A stretch of 25,855 nt of DNA from CAZBWS01 sp964495705 (lineage in GTDB: Bacteria; Pseudomonadota; Gammaproteobacteria; HTCC5015): assembly GCA_964495705.1 (NCBI GenBank), contig CAZBWS010000034.1, forward strand, positions 1-25,855. Reading direction: 5' to 3'. The position numbers and the translations under genes were made by a program. How positions within the stretch are numbered: the first letter of the stretch is position 1; every line of letters begins with the position of its first letter. This document shows, one piece after another, positions 1 to 8,381 of the stretch. Below the pieces are notes generated by a model that was not told the origin of the DNA, ran no database searches, and worked only from the letters and a program-made list of their open reading frames with translations.

Positions 1-93
1 CACACGCAGCAAAGAGGAGGAGTCATCGCGCTTTATCGTTGTACAAGAACAGAGCCCAAGGGCAAAGAATGCGATTAGTAATATTTTATTCAA
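1..93 (-). CDS. putative lipoprotein, N-terminal part only (cut by window edge)
   Basis: The frame is open from a TTG at 91-93 to the window edge, giving 31 codons. The protein starts with Asn-Lys, then a hydrophobic stretch, then Leu-Cys-Ser-Cys, which fits a lipobox with the lipidated Cys at residue 17. A polar, Ser/Asp-rich segment follows, as expected after a signal peptide. The start overlaps the last codons of the L,D-transpeptidase gene in another frame, so the two are probably translationally coupled. There is no ATG in this frame, so the TTG start is inferred. The function cannot be judged from 31 residues. Confidence 0.55.
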   Translation of the reverse strand, partial: MNKILLIAFFALGLCSCTTIKRDDSSSLLRV

Positions 94-652
94 GAATATA
101 AACCCAGCTGCCCTTGTCTATGTGTTGATATAATTCAATCACATCTTCGTTATACATACGTATGCAGCCTATTGACGCTGGCTGACCAATCAAGCCTTCT
201 TCATGGGTGCCATGTATATAAATATAGCGCTGATAGGAATCCACATCTTCCCCTTGATTAACGCCCGGCTCTAAACCCTGCAACCACAAAATACGCGAGG
301 TAATACAGTCAACGCCCGTGGTCCGCGCCTGCAATTCAGTTTTTGCAATTTCCCCGGTAGATTGGCGCCCTTTGAAAATTTCCCCAGCTGCACAACCACC
401 ACCAATTTTCTCAGCGATACTGTGTAAACCCAAAGGTGTTTGCAAGCTTCCCTGTAAATTCCCCACCCCCTTTATGGCGCTAGAAATAGCATAGCTAGAA
501 AGCTCTTCACCTGTAGAGGACACCCTATACAGGCGCTGCTTTTGAATGCTGATAACCAACCAGGTCTCGCCTGGAAGTGATAGGCCAAGCTTATCACACA
601 GCTGTAACAAACCCTTTTCGGCCGCTACAATAACATCAGCGGCACGCAGCAT
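86..652 (-). CDS. L,D-transpeptidase (YkuD domain) family protein
   Basis: This 188-residue protein matches the YkuD fold. It has the conserved His of a YIHGT motif (His147) and the catalytic SIGCIRM motif with Cys163 as nucleophile. Family members cross-link peptidoglycan stem peptides or attach proteins to them, using the Cys to form an acyl-enzyme. The N-terminus has no obvious signal peptide or membrane segment, which is odd for an enzyme expected in the periplasm; either an unrecognised export route is used or the substrate is different. The ATG lies 2 nt after the purF stop, so it is probably the distal part of the purF operon. It overlaps the following lipoprotein gene. Family assignment is firm; substrate and location are not. 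Confidence 0.85.
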   Translation of the reverse strand: MLRAADVIVAAEKGLLQLCDKLGLSLPGETWLVISIQKQRLYRVSSTGEELSSYAISSAIKGVGNLQGSLQTPLGLHSIAEKIGGGCAAGEIFKGRQSTGEIAKTELQARTTGVDCITSRILWLQGLEPGVNQGEDVDSYQRYIYIHGTHEEGLIGQPASIGCIRMYNEDVIELYQHIDKGSWVYILE

Positions 653-654
653 AC

Positions 655-2157
655 TTAGGCTTCCACGTCCTCAACGTCAACACTATCATCCGCCGCTTTC
701 GCCGCATCATTGCGCTTCTCGTCAATCATCGACAGATAGGCATCATCCACACCACCTGTGGGATAAACCGCATTAAAACAAGAGGTATCAAACTCTGTTA
801 GCTTGGGGTTACCTTGGCGTACAGCATCAATTAAGTCATCCAAGTCCTGGTAGAAAATTTTATCTGCACCGATGGCTTTACCAATTTCCTCCTCAGTGCG
901 TTCGTGAGCAATAAACTCAGTTACTGAAGGCATATCAATACCGTAAACGTTGGGGTGGCGTACTGGTGGTGCTGCAGAGGCCATGTAGACATTTTTAGCC
1001 CCTGCATCGCGAGCCATTTGAATAATTTGTGTAGACGTTGTTCCACGCACAATTGAATCATCTACCAACAGTACATTTTTGTCTTTAAACTCGAGTGATA
1101 TCGGGTTGAGTTTTTGGCGTACCGACTTTTTACGCTCATTTTGCCCTGGCATAATAAATGTTCTGCCGATATAGCGATTCTTAATAAAGCCCTCGCGATA
1201 CTTTAGACCTAAAACCTGAGCCAACTCTGCTGCCGATGTACGACTGGTATCTGGAATAGGAATAACCACATCAATATCGTGATCGGCCCATTCACGCTGA
1301 ATCTTTTCTGCCAGCTTAACGCCCATGCGCATACGCGATTTATACACCGACACATCATCAACAATACTGTCAGGTCTAGCAAAGTAGACGTATTCAAAAA
1401 TACACACGGCCTTACGCGTTTTTTCGGCACAGAGGCGGCTGTGTAAAGCGCCACTCTTATCAATATAAATCGCCTCACCCGGCTCAATATCACGCACTAG
1501 ATCAAAGCCGTTGCCCTCAAGGGCCACGCTCTCAGAGGCCACCATATATTCTGTTCCAGTCTGCGTCTCGCGCTTGCCATAACATAAAGGGCGGATACCA
1601 AAGGGGTCGCGAAAAGCAACAATGCCACGATCAGCAATCATCGCGACCACACCGTAACCGCCCTTTACACGGCGATATAAATTCGCCACAGCGTAGAAAA
1701 TATCATCGGGACTCAGCTTGCCTGTTGCATAGCGCTGTAGCTCATGGGCAAATACATTCAAGAGAACTTCAGAATCTGAAGATGTATTGATGTGACGGCG
1801 ATCTTCCTCGAAAAGCTCCTGTTTAAGCTCATCCGCATTTGTCACATTGCCATTGTGTCCTAGGGATATACCAAAGGGAGAATTCACGTAAAAAGGCTGT
1901 GCTTCCACACTAGATGCGCAACCCGCTGTTGGGTAGCGCACATGGCCAATACCCATGTTGCCTTTTAAACGCATCATATGGCGAGTTTGAAAGGCGTCTC
2001 GCACCAAGCCGTTGGACTTACGTAGAAATAGTTTTCCCTTAGCATCACAGGTCATAATACCCGCAGCATCTTGGCCACGATGCTGGAGCAGAATTAAACT
2101 ATCATATAGCAGCTGGTTAACTGGGCTAAAACCGTAGACGCCGACTACACCACACAT
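655..2157 (-). CDS. purF: amidophosphoribosyltransferase (glutamine PRPP amidotransferase)
   Basis: This enzyme catalyses the first committed step of de novo purine synthesis: PRPP plus glutamine gives 5-phosphoribosylamine. At 500 residues it has the usual length. It begins MCGVVG, so Cys2 becomes the N-terminal nucleophile of the class II glutaminase domain after Met removal. The C-terminal phosphoribosyltransferase half carries the PRPP-binding signature LLVDDSIVRGTTS around residues 360-375. The C-terminal tail is acidic (Asp/Glu/Val-rich). It follows cvpA by 15 nt, the same cvpA-purF pairing as in E. coli and Pseudomonas. In Pseudomonas I recall metZ next; here an L,D-transpeptidase gene takes that place. 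Confidence 0.97.
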   Translation of the reverse strand: MCGVVGVYGFSPVNQLLYDSLILLQHRGQDAAGIMTCDAKGKLFLRKSNGLVRDAFQTRHMMRLKGNMGIGHVRYPTAGCASSVEAQPFYVNSPFGISLGHNGNVTNADELKQELFEEDRRHINTSSDSEVLLNVFAHELQRYATGKLSPDDIFYAVANLYRRVKGGYGVVAMIADRGIVAFRDPFGIRPLCYGKRETQTGTEYMVASESVALEGNGFDLVRDIEPGEAIYIDKSGALHSRLCAEKTRKAVCIFEYVYFARPDSIVDDVSVYKSRMRMGVKLAEKIQREWADHDIDVVIPIPDTSRTSAAELAQVLGLKYREGFIKNRYIGRTFIMPGQNERKKSVRQKLNPISLEFKDKNVLLVDDSIVRGTTSTQIIQMARDAGAKNVYMASAAPPVRHPNVYGIDMPSVTEFIAHERTEEEIGKAIGADKIFYQDLDDLIDAVRQGNPKLTEFDTSCFNAVYPTGGVDDAYLSMIDEKRNDAAKAADDSVDVEDVEA

Positions 2158-2172
2158 GGCACTTACCTCAAA

Positions 2173-2664
2173 TCACTTAAATATAAATTTATTAGCTATA
2201 TCGTCAGGCATCAACGACACAGTCCACTCAGTCAAAGATTGAAAGTGCGGCAATAACTTTGCCTGCATCCACCAATCCGTTTTGGGCAATTCCATGTAGG
2301 CCCCCAGCAATACTAATGCACAGAGTATGACCACTCCACGCGCCAAGCCAAACAACATCCCAAGTGCTCGGTCGGTATGGCTTAATCCAGTTTTATCTAC
2401 CATGCTACTGACAATAAAGCTGATTAAGCCGCCTACAATCATGGTTGCAACAAACAAAACAAATAAAGCTACACCTCTGCGCAGCCAATCGGGGTTGATA
2501 AACTCCGGCAAAAAAGTCACCAGCTTAGGTGAGAAGCTCATGCTGATGAAGAAAGATGCGACCCAAGTCGCTAACGATATCGCCTCTTTCATAAAACCAC
2601 GCACGACCGCTATCAATGTCGACAACAGTAAAATCACTAAAATACTAATATCAATCCAATACAT
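2173..2664 (-). CDS. cvpA: CvpA family inner-membrane protein
   Basis: This 163-residue protein has about four predicted membrane segments (near residues 5-22, 28-48, 62-88 and 98-120) and the N-terminal WIDISILVILLLSTLIAVVR pattern of the CvpA family. CvpA was named for colicin V production in E. coli and is linked to envelope homeostasis; its biochemical activity is unclear. It sits directly between the SPOR-domain gene and purF, the conserved location of cvpA in gammaproteobacteria, and the short gaps imply co-transcription. Confidence 0.93.
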   Translation of the reverse strand: MYWIDISILVILLLSTLIAVVRGFMKEAISLATWVASFFISMSFSPKLVTFLPEFINPDWLRRGVALFVLFVATMIVGGLISFIVSSMVDKTGLSHTDRALGMLFGLARGVVILCALVLLGAYMELPKTDWWMQAKLLPHFQSLTEWTVSLMPDDIANKFIFK

Positions 2665-2672
2665 AATAGGGC

Positions 2673-3242
2673 TTAGGGATAGACCATGACGAGGCCTTTA
2701 CGCTTCTCTTTAGTTTGAAGTTTAATGCGCATAGCCTCTGCACGCTCACGGCTAGGTTCTGGGCCAACACGCACTCGATACACTTGGGCACTGCCCTGGC
2801 CACTGGCTTCTACGAAGCTCTTGTAGCCCAAGTTAATTAATTTATCCCGCAGCGTTTGTGCATTGGCGCGCTGCCCAAAGCTACCAAGCTGAACAATCCA
2901 CTGACCCTTATTGGTGGCTTTTTTCTCCGCCGCCTTGGGCGTAGCTTTTACAACTGGCTTAGGTTTAGCCGCTACTTTTTCCACAGACTCGGGTTTCTCT
3001 GCAACCGGCTTAACTGTGCGGGGCTTTATCTGGGGCTGCTTTACTACTGTTGGTTTAACTTGCTTCGGCTTTAGAGTAATAGTAACGGTATTCTCTGCAC
3101 TAGCTTCAGGAAGGTCTAAGCTTAGGGGCGCAGTCGGCTTCGCCATACCACTGCCATCAAATAACAGGGGTAAAAAAATCACAGCCAGTACCACTAAAAC
3201 AGAGGCACCCACCAGACGTTGTTTAAGAGCTTCTTCCACCAA
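2673..3242 (-). CDS. dedD: SPOR-domain inner-membrane protein (DedD-like)
   Basis: This 189-residue protein has a short cytoplasmic N-terminus, one membrane anchor (about residues 9-28), a Lys/Pro/Val-rich linker in the periplasm and a C-terminal SPOR domain (about residues 110-189, beginning GQWIVQLGSFGQRANAQTLR). SPOR domains bind denuded peptidoglycan glycans at the division septum, and DedD contributes to cell constriction in E. coli. The folC-dedD-cvpA-purF order matches E. coli. The linker is low-complexity and would be poorly conserved. Eight nt separate it from cvpA. Confidence 0.9.
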   Translation of the reverse strand: MVEEALKQRLVGASVLVVLAVIFLPLLFDGSGMAKPTAPLSLDLPEASAENTVTITLKPKQVKPTVVKQPQIKPRTVKPVAEKPESVEKVAAKPKPVVKATPKAAEKKATNKGQWIVQLGSFGQRANAQTLRDKLINLGYKSFVEASGQGSAQVYRVRVGPEPSRERAEAMRIKLQTKEKRKGLVMVYP

Positions 3243-3283
3243 TCGTCACTATATCTGCTACACAATAAGTAGCTGGAAGCGCA

Positions 3284-4000
3284 TTATACCCCAGCTCTGT
3301 CCGACAATCCCATTACTTCTGCAACAGTAAAAAATGAACCNNNNNNNNNNNNNNNNNNNNNNNNNNNNNNNNNNNNNNNNNNNNNNNNNNNNNNNNNNNN
3401 NNNNNNNNNNNNNNNNNNNNNNNNNNNNNNNNNNNNNNNNCCCGCCTTTTCATAGCCTATCGCTTCCCGGCTATCACCCAACCAATCGCGGTGATCAATG
3501 CCAATAGAGGTCACGATGGAGCAGTCAGCGTCAATTAAATTACTGGCATCCAAGCGGCCACCTAGCCCCACTTCCATTAGAACTACGTCAACGCTCTGCT
3601 GAGCGAAAATAAACAAAGCGGCTAGTGTACTGAACTCAAAATAGCTAAGACTTACTTCATCGCGGGCGGCATCAATAACGGCAAAGACATCGCATAAGGA
3701 CGCGTCATCAATGGGTTGGGAGTTAATTTGAATGCGTTCGTTGTAGCGCAGGAAATGTGGCGAGGTGAATTGACCGACCTTATAACCAGCGCCTTTATAC
3801 ATCTCATTAAGAAAGGCAATGGTCGAACCCTTGCCATTGGTGCCGCCGACGGTGATGAACTTTGTCTCGCCCCACTCTACCCCCATACGCTCGTAAACGA
3901 CACGGATACGCTCTAGGCCTAGGTCAATTTCTTGGCTGTGTAACGATTCTTGCCAGCTCAGCCAGTCTTTGAGCTTAGAAAAGCGAGGTTTTTGCATCAA
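3284..4000 (-). CDS. folC: bifunctional folylpolyglutamate/dihydrofolate synthase, interrupted by an assembly gap
   Basis: FolC adds glutamates to folates and makes dihydrofolate from dihydropteroate. The N-terminal part is clear: the ATP-binding P-loop TVGGTNGKGST, the folate-loop region TSPHFLRYNERI and the Mur-ligase motif MEVGLGGRLDASN. After a 100-N run only the last ~18 residues remain, starting with GSFFTVAEV, the typical FolC C-terminus. Family members are about 420-430 residues, whereas only about 205 are visible. The N run therefore hides roughly 200 residues and does not represent 100 real bases. The gene lies 16 nt downstream of accD, as in Pseudomonas. The truncation is an assembly artefact, not a pseudogene. 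Confidence 0.9.
   Translation of the reverse strand: MMQKPRFSKLKDWLSWQESLHSQEIDLGLERIRVVYERMGVEWGETKFITVGGTNGKGSTIAFLNEMYKGAGYKVGQFTSPHFLRYNERIQINSQPIDDASLCDVFAVIDAARDEVSLSYFEFSTLAALFIFAQQSVDVVLMEVGLGGRLDASNLIDADCSIVTSIGIDHRDWLGDSREAIGYEKAXXXXXXXXXXXXXXXXXXXXXXXXXXXXXXXXXXGSFFTVAEVMGLSDRAGV
3341..3440. other. assembly gap (100 N) inside folC
   Basis: Exactly 100 N, the conventional placeholder for a scaffold gap of unknown size. From the usual FolC length the missing sequence should be about 600 nt, so coordinates to either side are not physically 100 bp apart. Confidence 0.95.
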
Positions 4001-4016
4001 CCTTGAAACCTACTTC

Positions 4017-4886
4017 TTAGCTTACTGAATGGGTCAATATAGCCAACATATTTGCCACTCGCTCACTCATCTCAGAGCGATGTATCACCTGATCCAACGC
4101 ACCATGTTCCAACAAAAACTCTGCGGTCTGGAAGCCTTCGGGGAGTGTTTCACGCACGGTCTGTTGAATGACACGAGGCCCAGCAAAACCAATCAAAGCA
4201 CCCGGCTCAGCAATATTAATATCGCCCAGCATGGCCAAGCTCGCGGACACGCCCCCCATAGTCGGGTCGGTCAGTATAGAAATAAAAGGAATACCTGCCT
4301 CTTTTAACTTGGCTAAAGCCGCGCTGGTTTTCGCCATTTGCATTAAAGAGGTTAAGCCCTCCTGCATACGCGCACCGCCGCTGGCAGAGAAGTTGATCAA
4401 CGGGCGACGTTCAGCTAAAGCCGCCTCCGCCGCCAATACAAAGCGCTCGCCGACAACAGCTCCCATTGAGCCGCCGATAAAACTATATTCAAAAGCCGTT
4501 GCGACTACAGGAATATTTTTCAACCCCCCTTTCACAGCAACTAGCGCATCCGTTTCCCCCGTTTTTTTCTGCATGCTAGTCAGCCGCTCTTTATAGCGAC
4601 GACTATCCTTAAATTTCAGAAAATCTTTCGGCTTTAACTCTATTCCCAGCTCTTCCAATTCACCTTCGTCAAGAAACAGCGCCAAGCGCTGCCTGGCATT
4701 GACGTGATGGTGGTGATCGCACTTGGGGCAAACCATTAAGGCCGCTTCCAACTCGTTACGATACAACGTCGTTTTACACGCCTTACACTGCACCCAAACC
4801 CCCTCAGGCACAGTCGCTCCTTTAACTTTATTATCGCTGCCCACCTTGGCAGGCATTAACTTTTCGTACCAGCTGTTCTTTGACAT
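4017..4886 (-). CDS. accD: acetyl-CoA carboxylase carboxyltransferase subunit beta
   Basis: AccD pairs with AccA to transfer carboxyl from biotin-BCCP to acetyl-CoA, giving malonyl-CoA for fatty-acid synthesis. This 289-residue protein has the N-terminal zinc ribbon (Cys34, Cys37, Cys53, Cys56) and the crotonase-like carboxyltransferase core with ASGGARMQEGLTSLMQMAKT and the GFAGPRVIQQT segment. Length and motif order are normal. It lies 9 nt downstream of trpA and 16 nt upstream of folC, so it is probably in one transcript with the trp genes. accD-folC adjacency is conserved across gammaproteobacteria. Confidence 0.96.
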   Translation of the reverse strand: MSKNSWYEKLMPAKVGSDNKVKGATVPEGVWVQCKACKTTLYRNELEAALMVCPKCDHHHHVNARQRLALFLDEGELEELGIELKPKDFLKFKDSRRYKERLTSMQKKTGETDALVAVKGGLKNIPVVATAFEYSFIGGSMGAVVGERFVLAAEAALAERRPLINFSASGGARMQEGLTSLMQMAKTSAALAKLKEAGIPFISILTDPTMGGVSASLAMLGDINIAEPGALIGFAGPRVIQQTVRETLPEGFQTAEFLLEHGALDQVIHRSEMSERVANMLAILTHSVS

Positions 4887-4895
4887 GACGTAACT

Positions 4896-5519
4896 TTAAT
4901 CTATCGCTGCGCGCATTTCAGCTACTAATGCAGATACCTCTGCAATCGCCTTTTCGGGGTTATCCGCATTATCACCAATGATATTCACAATCGCACTGCC
5001 AACGATAACTGCATCACCTAAAGCCGCCATTGCCTTGGCAGTTGCAGCATCGCGAATACCAAAACCNNNNNNNNNNNNNNNNNNNNNNNNNNNNNNNNNN
5101 NNNNNNNNNNNNNNNNNNNNNNNNNNNNNNNNNNNNNNNNNNNNNNNNNNNNNNNNNNNNNNNNNNGCACGTTGTGCAAAGGACTCATAGCCCATTACTT
5201 CAATCGGGTTTAAGTAACCCATCAATATGACAGGTGTCTTTGTGTTGGTGGTACGAAACTCCGCGACCATCTTCAAAACATCAGACAAACCCACCTTATG
5301 CTGTAAAGCTCGCTCACAAGCGAGTTGAATTGCAGGCCCGTCCGCCATTGGATCAGAGAAAGGTACACCCAACTCTAAAATATCTGCCCCTGAGTCCACC
5401 AAGGCATGCATCATTGGCACGGTGAGCTTGGGGTTGCTATCTCCTGCTGTAATATAGGGAATTAAAGCCGTTTTGCCACGTACTTTTAAACGCAGAAAGG
5501 TATCTTTAATTAAACTCAT
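4896..5519 (-). CDS. trpA: tryptophan synthase alpha subunit, interrupted by an assembly gap
   Basis: TrpA cleaves indole-3-glycerol phosphate and channels indole to TrpB. Both catalytic acids are visible at their standard positions: Glu49 and Asp60 in LELGVPFSDPMADGP. After a 100-N run the sequence resumes with GFGIRDAATAKAMAALGDAV and the phosphate-binding VIVGSAIV. About 173 residues are visible against a family length near 268, so about 95 residues (nearly 290 nt) are hidden in the gap. The start ATG overlaps the trpB stop by 4 nt, indicating translational coupling as in most trpBA pairs. Confidence 0.92.
   Translation of the reverse strand: MSLIKDTFLRLKVRGKTALIPYITAGDSNPKLTVPMMHALVDSGADILELGVPFSDPMADGPAIQLACERALQHKVGLSDVLKMVAEFRTTNTKTPVILMGYLNPIEVMGYESFAQRXXXXXXXXXXXXXXXXXXXXXXXXXXXXXXXXXXGFGIRDAATAKAMAALGDAVIVGSAIVNIIGDNADNPEKAIAEVSALVAEMRAAID
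5067..5166. other. assembly gap (100 N) inside trpA
   Basis: Exactly 100 N, a placeholder gap. Comparison with the usual TrpA length suggests nearly 290 nt are missing, including the loop 6 region. Confidence 0.95.
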
Positions 5520-6724
5520 AGCTCGATCCCCTCTCGTGCCGCAATCGTATTAATATCTTTATCACCACGACCAGAGAGATTCATTACAATCACTTGGTCC
5601 TTACGCATCGTTGCCGCCAATTTCTTGGTATAGGCAATCGCATGACTGCTTTCCAAGGCAGGGATAATGCCCTCAACTCGAGTCATCGTATGAAAGCCGT
5701 CCATCGCCTCTTCATCTGTCACTCCAACATATTGAGCACGGCCAATATCTTTCAACCAAGAGTGTTCTGGGCCAACACCTGGGTAATCTAAACCTGCAGA
5801 TATCGAGTGAGTTTCAATAATCTGGCCGTCATCGTCTTCCATAAGGTAAGTACGAGTACCGTGTAAGACACCTGGTCTTCCGTCGCATAAGGGGGCGGCA
5901 TGACGCCCCGTCTCAACACCGTCACCGCCGGCTTCTACACCATAGATTTCAACGCCTTCATCATTCAAAAACTCATAAAACAAACCGATCGCATTAGAGC
6001 CGCCGCCTACGCAGGCCACTAGCGCATCAGGTAACTTGCCCGCCTGCGCTTGCACTTGGCGACGTGCTTCGCGGCCAATAACCGCTTGAAAGTCACGTAC
6101 CATGGCAGGATAAGGGTGTGGGCCGGCAACCGTACCGAGTATATAAAAGGTATTATCAATATTAGCCACCCAATCACGCATGGCTTCATTCAAGGCATCC
6201 TTAAGCGTTTTAGAGCCAGAAGATACAGGCACAACCATCGCGCCGAGTAAACGCATGCGGAACACATTAGGGGCTTGACGCTGAATATCGTCTTCTCCCA
6301 TGTAAACCACACACTCAAGACCTAGGCGTGCTGCAACGGTTGCCGTAGCAACACCGTGTTGCCCGGCACCTGTCTCAGCGATGATACGTGTTTTACCCAT
6401 ACGCTTTGCCAACAGACCTTGGCCAATAGCATGGTTAATTTTATGCGCACCCGTATGATTTAAATCTTCACGTTTCAAGTAAATTTGCGCGCCGCCGAGC
6501 TCTTCCGACCAACGCTTAGCGTGGTACAAAGGAGATTCTCGCCCGACATAGTGCGTTAAGTCTGCTTCCAGCTCAGCAATAAACTCAGGGTCTTTGCGAT
6601 AGTGTTCATAGGCTTCAGTCAGCTCATCGAGAGCCTCCATCAGCGTTTCCGCTACAAAGCGGCCGCCATAATCGCCAAAGCGACCTTGGGCATTAGGAAA
6701 GTCGGCGTAATTAATATCACTCAT
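5516..6724 (-). CDS. trpB: tryptophan synthase beta subunit
   Basis: TrpB joins indole and serine to make tryptophan, using PLP. This 402-residue protein has the PLP-binding lysine in LNHTGAHKINH (Lys95) and the glycine-rich phosphate-binding loop CVGGGSNAIG near residue 240. Length is normal. It follows trpF by 11 nt and overlaps trpA, so trpF-trpB-trpA form one unit. In Pseudomonas, as I recall, trpBA lie elsewhere under TrpI control; here they sit with trpF, as in many other gammaproteobacteria. Confidence 0.97.
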   Translation of the reverse strand: MSDINYADFPNAQGRFGDYGGRFVAETLMEALDELTEAYEHYRKDPEFIAELEADLTHYVGRESPLYHAKRWSEELGGAQIYLKREDLNHTGAHKINHAIGQGLLAKRMGKTRIIAETGAGQHGVATATVAARLGLECVVYMGEDDIQRQAPNVFRMRLLGAMVVPVSSGSKTLKDALNEAMRDWVANIDNTFYILGTVAGPHPYPAMVRDFQAVIGREARRQVQAQAGKLPDALVACVGGGSNAIGLFYEFLNDEGVEIYGVEAGGDGVETGRHAAPLCDGRPGVLHGTRTYLMEDDDGQIIETHSISAGLDYPGVGPEHSWLKDIGRAQYVGVTDEEAMDGFHTMTRVEGIIPALESSHAIAYTKKLAATMRKDQVIVMNLSGRGDKDINTIAAREGIEL

Positions 6725-6735
6725 TTCTAACTCGT

Positions 6736-7359
6736 TTAAACTTGCAGTGCCTGCACTGCATTAAATAATTTTTGCATTTTATAGGCATCCTTCTTGCCAG
6801 GGGCCACTTCCACTCCACTGCTTACATCAACAGCATAACAACCCGACAGCTGGATAGCCTGCTGAACATTATCCGCATTGATACCACCTGCCATAATGAC
6901 CGATTGGTTGAGTTCAGGAATAGCACTCCAGTCGAAGCGTTCGCCTGAGCCTCCCGCAACACCAAACTTCGTGCTGTCTAACAACACCCCTAAGCTATCG
7001 TCAAAACTGGCGCAATAGGACTGAATATCAATAGCTTCACGCATGGGTACTGCTTTGATATATGGGCGTTTAAAGCCCCTGCAAAAGCTCGCCGACTCAC
7101 GGCCATGAAATTGTAGCAAGTCCAATTGCGCAGTAGCCACAGCATCTTGCACAAAGTGCTTATCCGCGTCCATAAACAAGCCCACGCTAGTGACAAAAGC
7201 CGGCAGTTTAGCAATGATTTTTTGCGCCTCAACGGGCTCGATAAAGCGCGGACTGGGCCGATAAAAAACAAAACCCAAGGCATCAGCCCCCTGCTCAATT
7301 GCATCAAGTGCATCTTGCAAGCGGGTAATTCCACATATTTTAACTCGAACACGGCGCAT
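6736..7359 (-). CDS. trpF: phosphoribosylanthranilate isomerase
   Basis: TrpF isomerises phosphoribosylanthranilate to CdRP in tryptophan synthesis. This 207-residue (beta/alpha)8 protein begins with the family signature VKICGITR, with catalytic Cys9, and has the later motifs LLDSTKFGVAGGSGERFDW (catalytic Asp) and the phosphate-binding segments IMAGGINADNV and DVSSGVE. It is the free-standing form, not fused to trpC. It is the first gene after a 97-bp gap downstream of truA, so a promoter for trpFBA-accD may lie there. No attenuator-type leader peptide rich in Trp codons was seen. Confidence 0.96.
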   Translation of the reverse strand: MRRVRVKICGITRLQDALDAIEQGADALGFVFYRPSPRFIEPVEAQKIIAKLPAFVTSVGLFMDADKHFVQDAVATAQLDLLQFHGRESASFCRGFKRPYIKAVPMREAIDIQSYCASFDDSLGVLLDSTKFGVAGGSGERFDWSAIPELNQSVIMAGGINADNVQQAIQLSGCYAVDVSSGVEVAPGKKDAYKMQKLFNAVQALQV

Positions 7360-7456
7360 GACAACTTAATACATCAATAGGAAGTGGCGCTATAATAATA
7401 CCTATCTAGGCTTAAGTCTCTGCTTAGAGGTAGATTTAATGAAGATCAATTAAGTA

Positions 7457-8284
7457 TTAGCTTAAATTATAGCTAGGACGGCGAATCGGCTGATTCACAC
7501 CCAGCTCTCTAGGGTATTCCACGTGCACCAAATATAAACCCCAAGGTTTTGCCGTTACCCCACCTTTGCTGCGATCGCGTTGCTCAAGTATCTCACGACT
7601 CCAATCCACCTCTTTTTCACCCGCCCCTATTTCCATTAACACCCCTGCAATATTACGAATCATATGATGTAAAAATGCATTGCCAACTACATCCAAATAA
7701 ATAAAGTCGCCTTCGCGTGTAACATCAAGGGCGTGCATGGTGCGTACGGGGGATTTTGCCTGGCAATGCAGTGCCCTATAAGCAGTAAAGTCGTGGGTAC
7801 CCACTAAGTGCTGGGCAGCTAAATGCATTCTATTTTCATCCAGTTGAGCACGACTCCAGGTCACTCTCTTGGCCAGCAGCGCACTGCGAGGATGTTGGGC
7901 TAAAATAATATAACGATAACGACGCGTGACTGCTGAAAAGCGAGCATGAAAGCGCTCGTCAACCATACTCACCCAGTGCACGGCAATGTCGTCGGGCAAA
8001 TTAGCATTCACCCCTAACAACCAATTTCTCTCATTTCTGTTTGCGGGGCTATCAAAGTGTACCACTTGAGCAGAGGCATGGACTCCGCTATCCGTGCGCC
8101 CAGCGCATTGTACTTTGACCGGATGATTAGCGACTACAGAAAGGGCTTTTTCTAACTCTTCTTGCACACTAATGGTATTTTTCTGACGCTGCCAGCCGTT
8201 GTAGTGAGCACCGTGATACTCAACACCAAGAGCTATGCGTTGCAGGCCGTCTTCGGCAAAGGGGAATAGTTCAGTATCAGGCAT
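7457..8284 (-). CDS. truA: tRNA pseudouridine(38-40) synthase
   Basis: TruA converts uridines 38-40 of the tRNA anticodon stem-loop to pseudouridine. The 275-residue protein has the catalytic aspartate in CAGRTDSGVHA (Asp66) and the family motifs LGVEYHGAHYNGWQRQ near the N-terminus and FLHHMIRNIAGVLMEIGAG in the C-terminal half. Its upstream neighbour on the same strand is fimV, from which it is separated by a strong intrinsic terminator. It therefore probably has its own promoter; a TATAAT-like hexamer lies at 8316-8321 (minus strand), without a clear -35 box. Confidence 0.96.
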   Translation of the reverse strand: MPDTELFPFAEDGLQRIALGVEYHGAHYNGWQRQKNTISVQEELEKALSVVANHPVKVQCAGRTDSGVHASAQVVHFDSPANRNERNWLLGVNANLPDDIAVHWVSMVDERFHARFSAVTRRYRYIILAQHPRSALLAKRVTWSRAQLDENRMHLAAQHLVGTHDFTAYRALHCQAKSPVRTMHALDVTREGDFIYLDVVGNAFLHHMIRNIAGVLMEIGAGEKEVDWSREILEQRDRSKGGVTAKPWGLYLVHVEYPRELGVNQPIRRPSYNLS

Positions 8285-8333
8285 GTTTGTAGGCTACGCT
8301 TAATTGGCTGTGCTTATTATATATTTTTTAGAT

Positions 8334-8361
8334 AAAAAAAAGGCCAGCATAAAGCTGGCCT
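8334..8361 (-). terminator. intrinsic terminator of fimV
   Basis: Read on the minus strand, a perfect 8-bp stem (AGGCCAGC/GCTGGCCT, 5-nt loop) is followed directly by eight T. It lies about 20 nt past the fimV stop codon and before truA. Confidence 0.87.
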
Positions 8362-8381
8362 GGGCATATAAATATTACTAC

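Noticed and set aside
7360..7456. Imperfect hairpin between truA and trpF as a trp attenuator
   Set aside because: There is no leader peptide with Trp codons, no alternative pairing and no T-run; probably just promoter DNA with weak symmetry.
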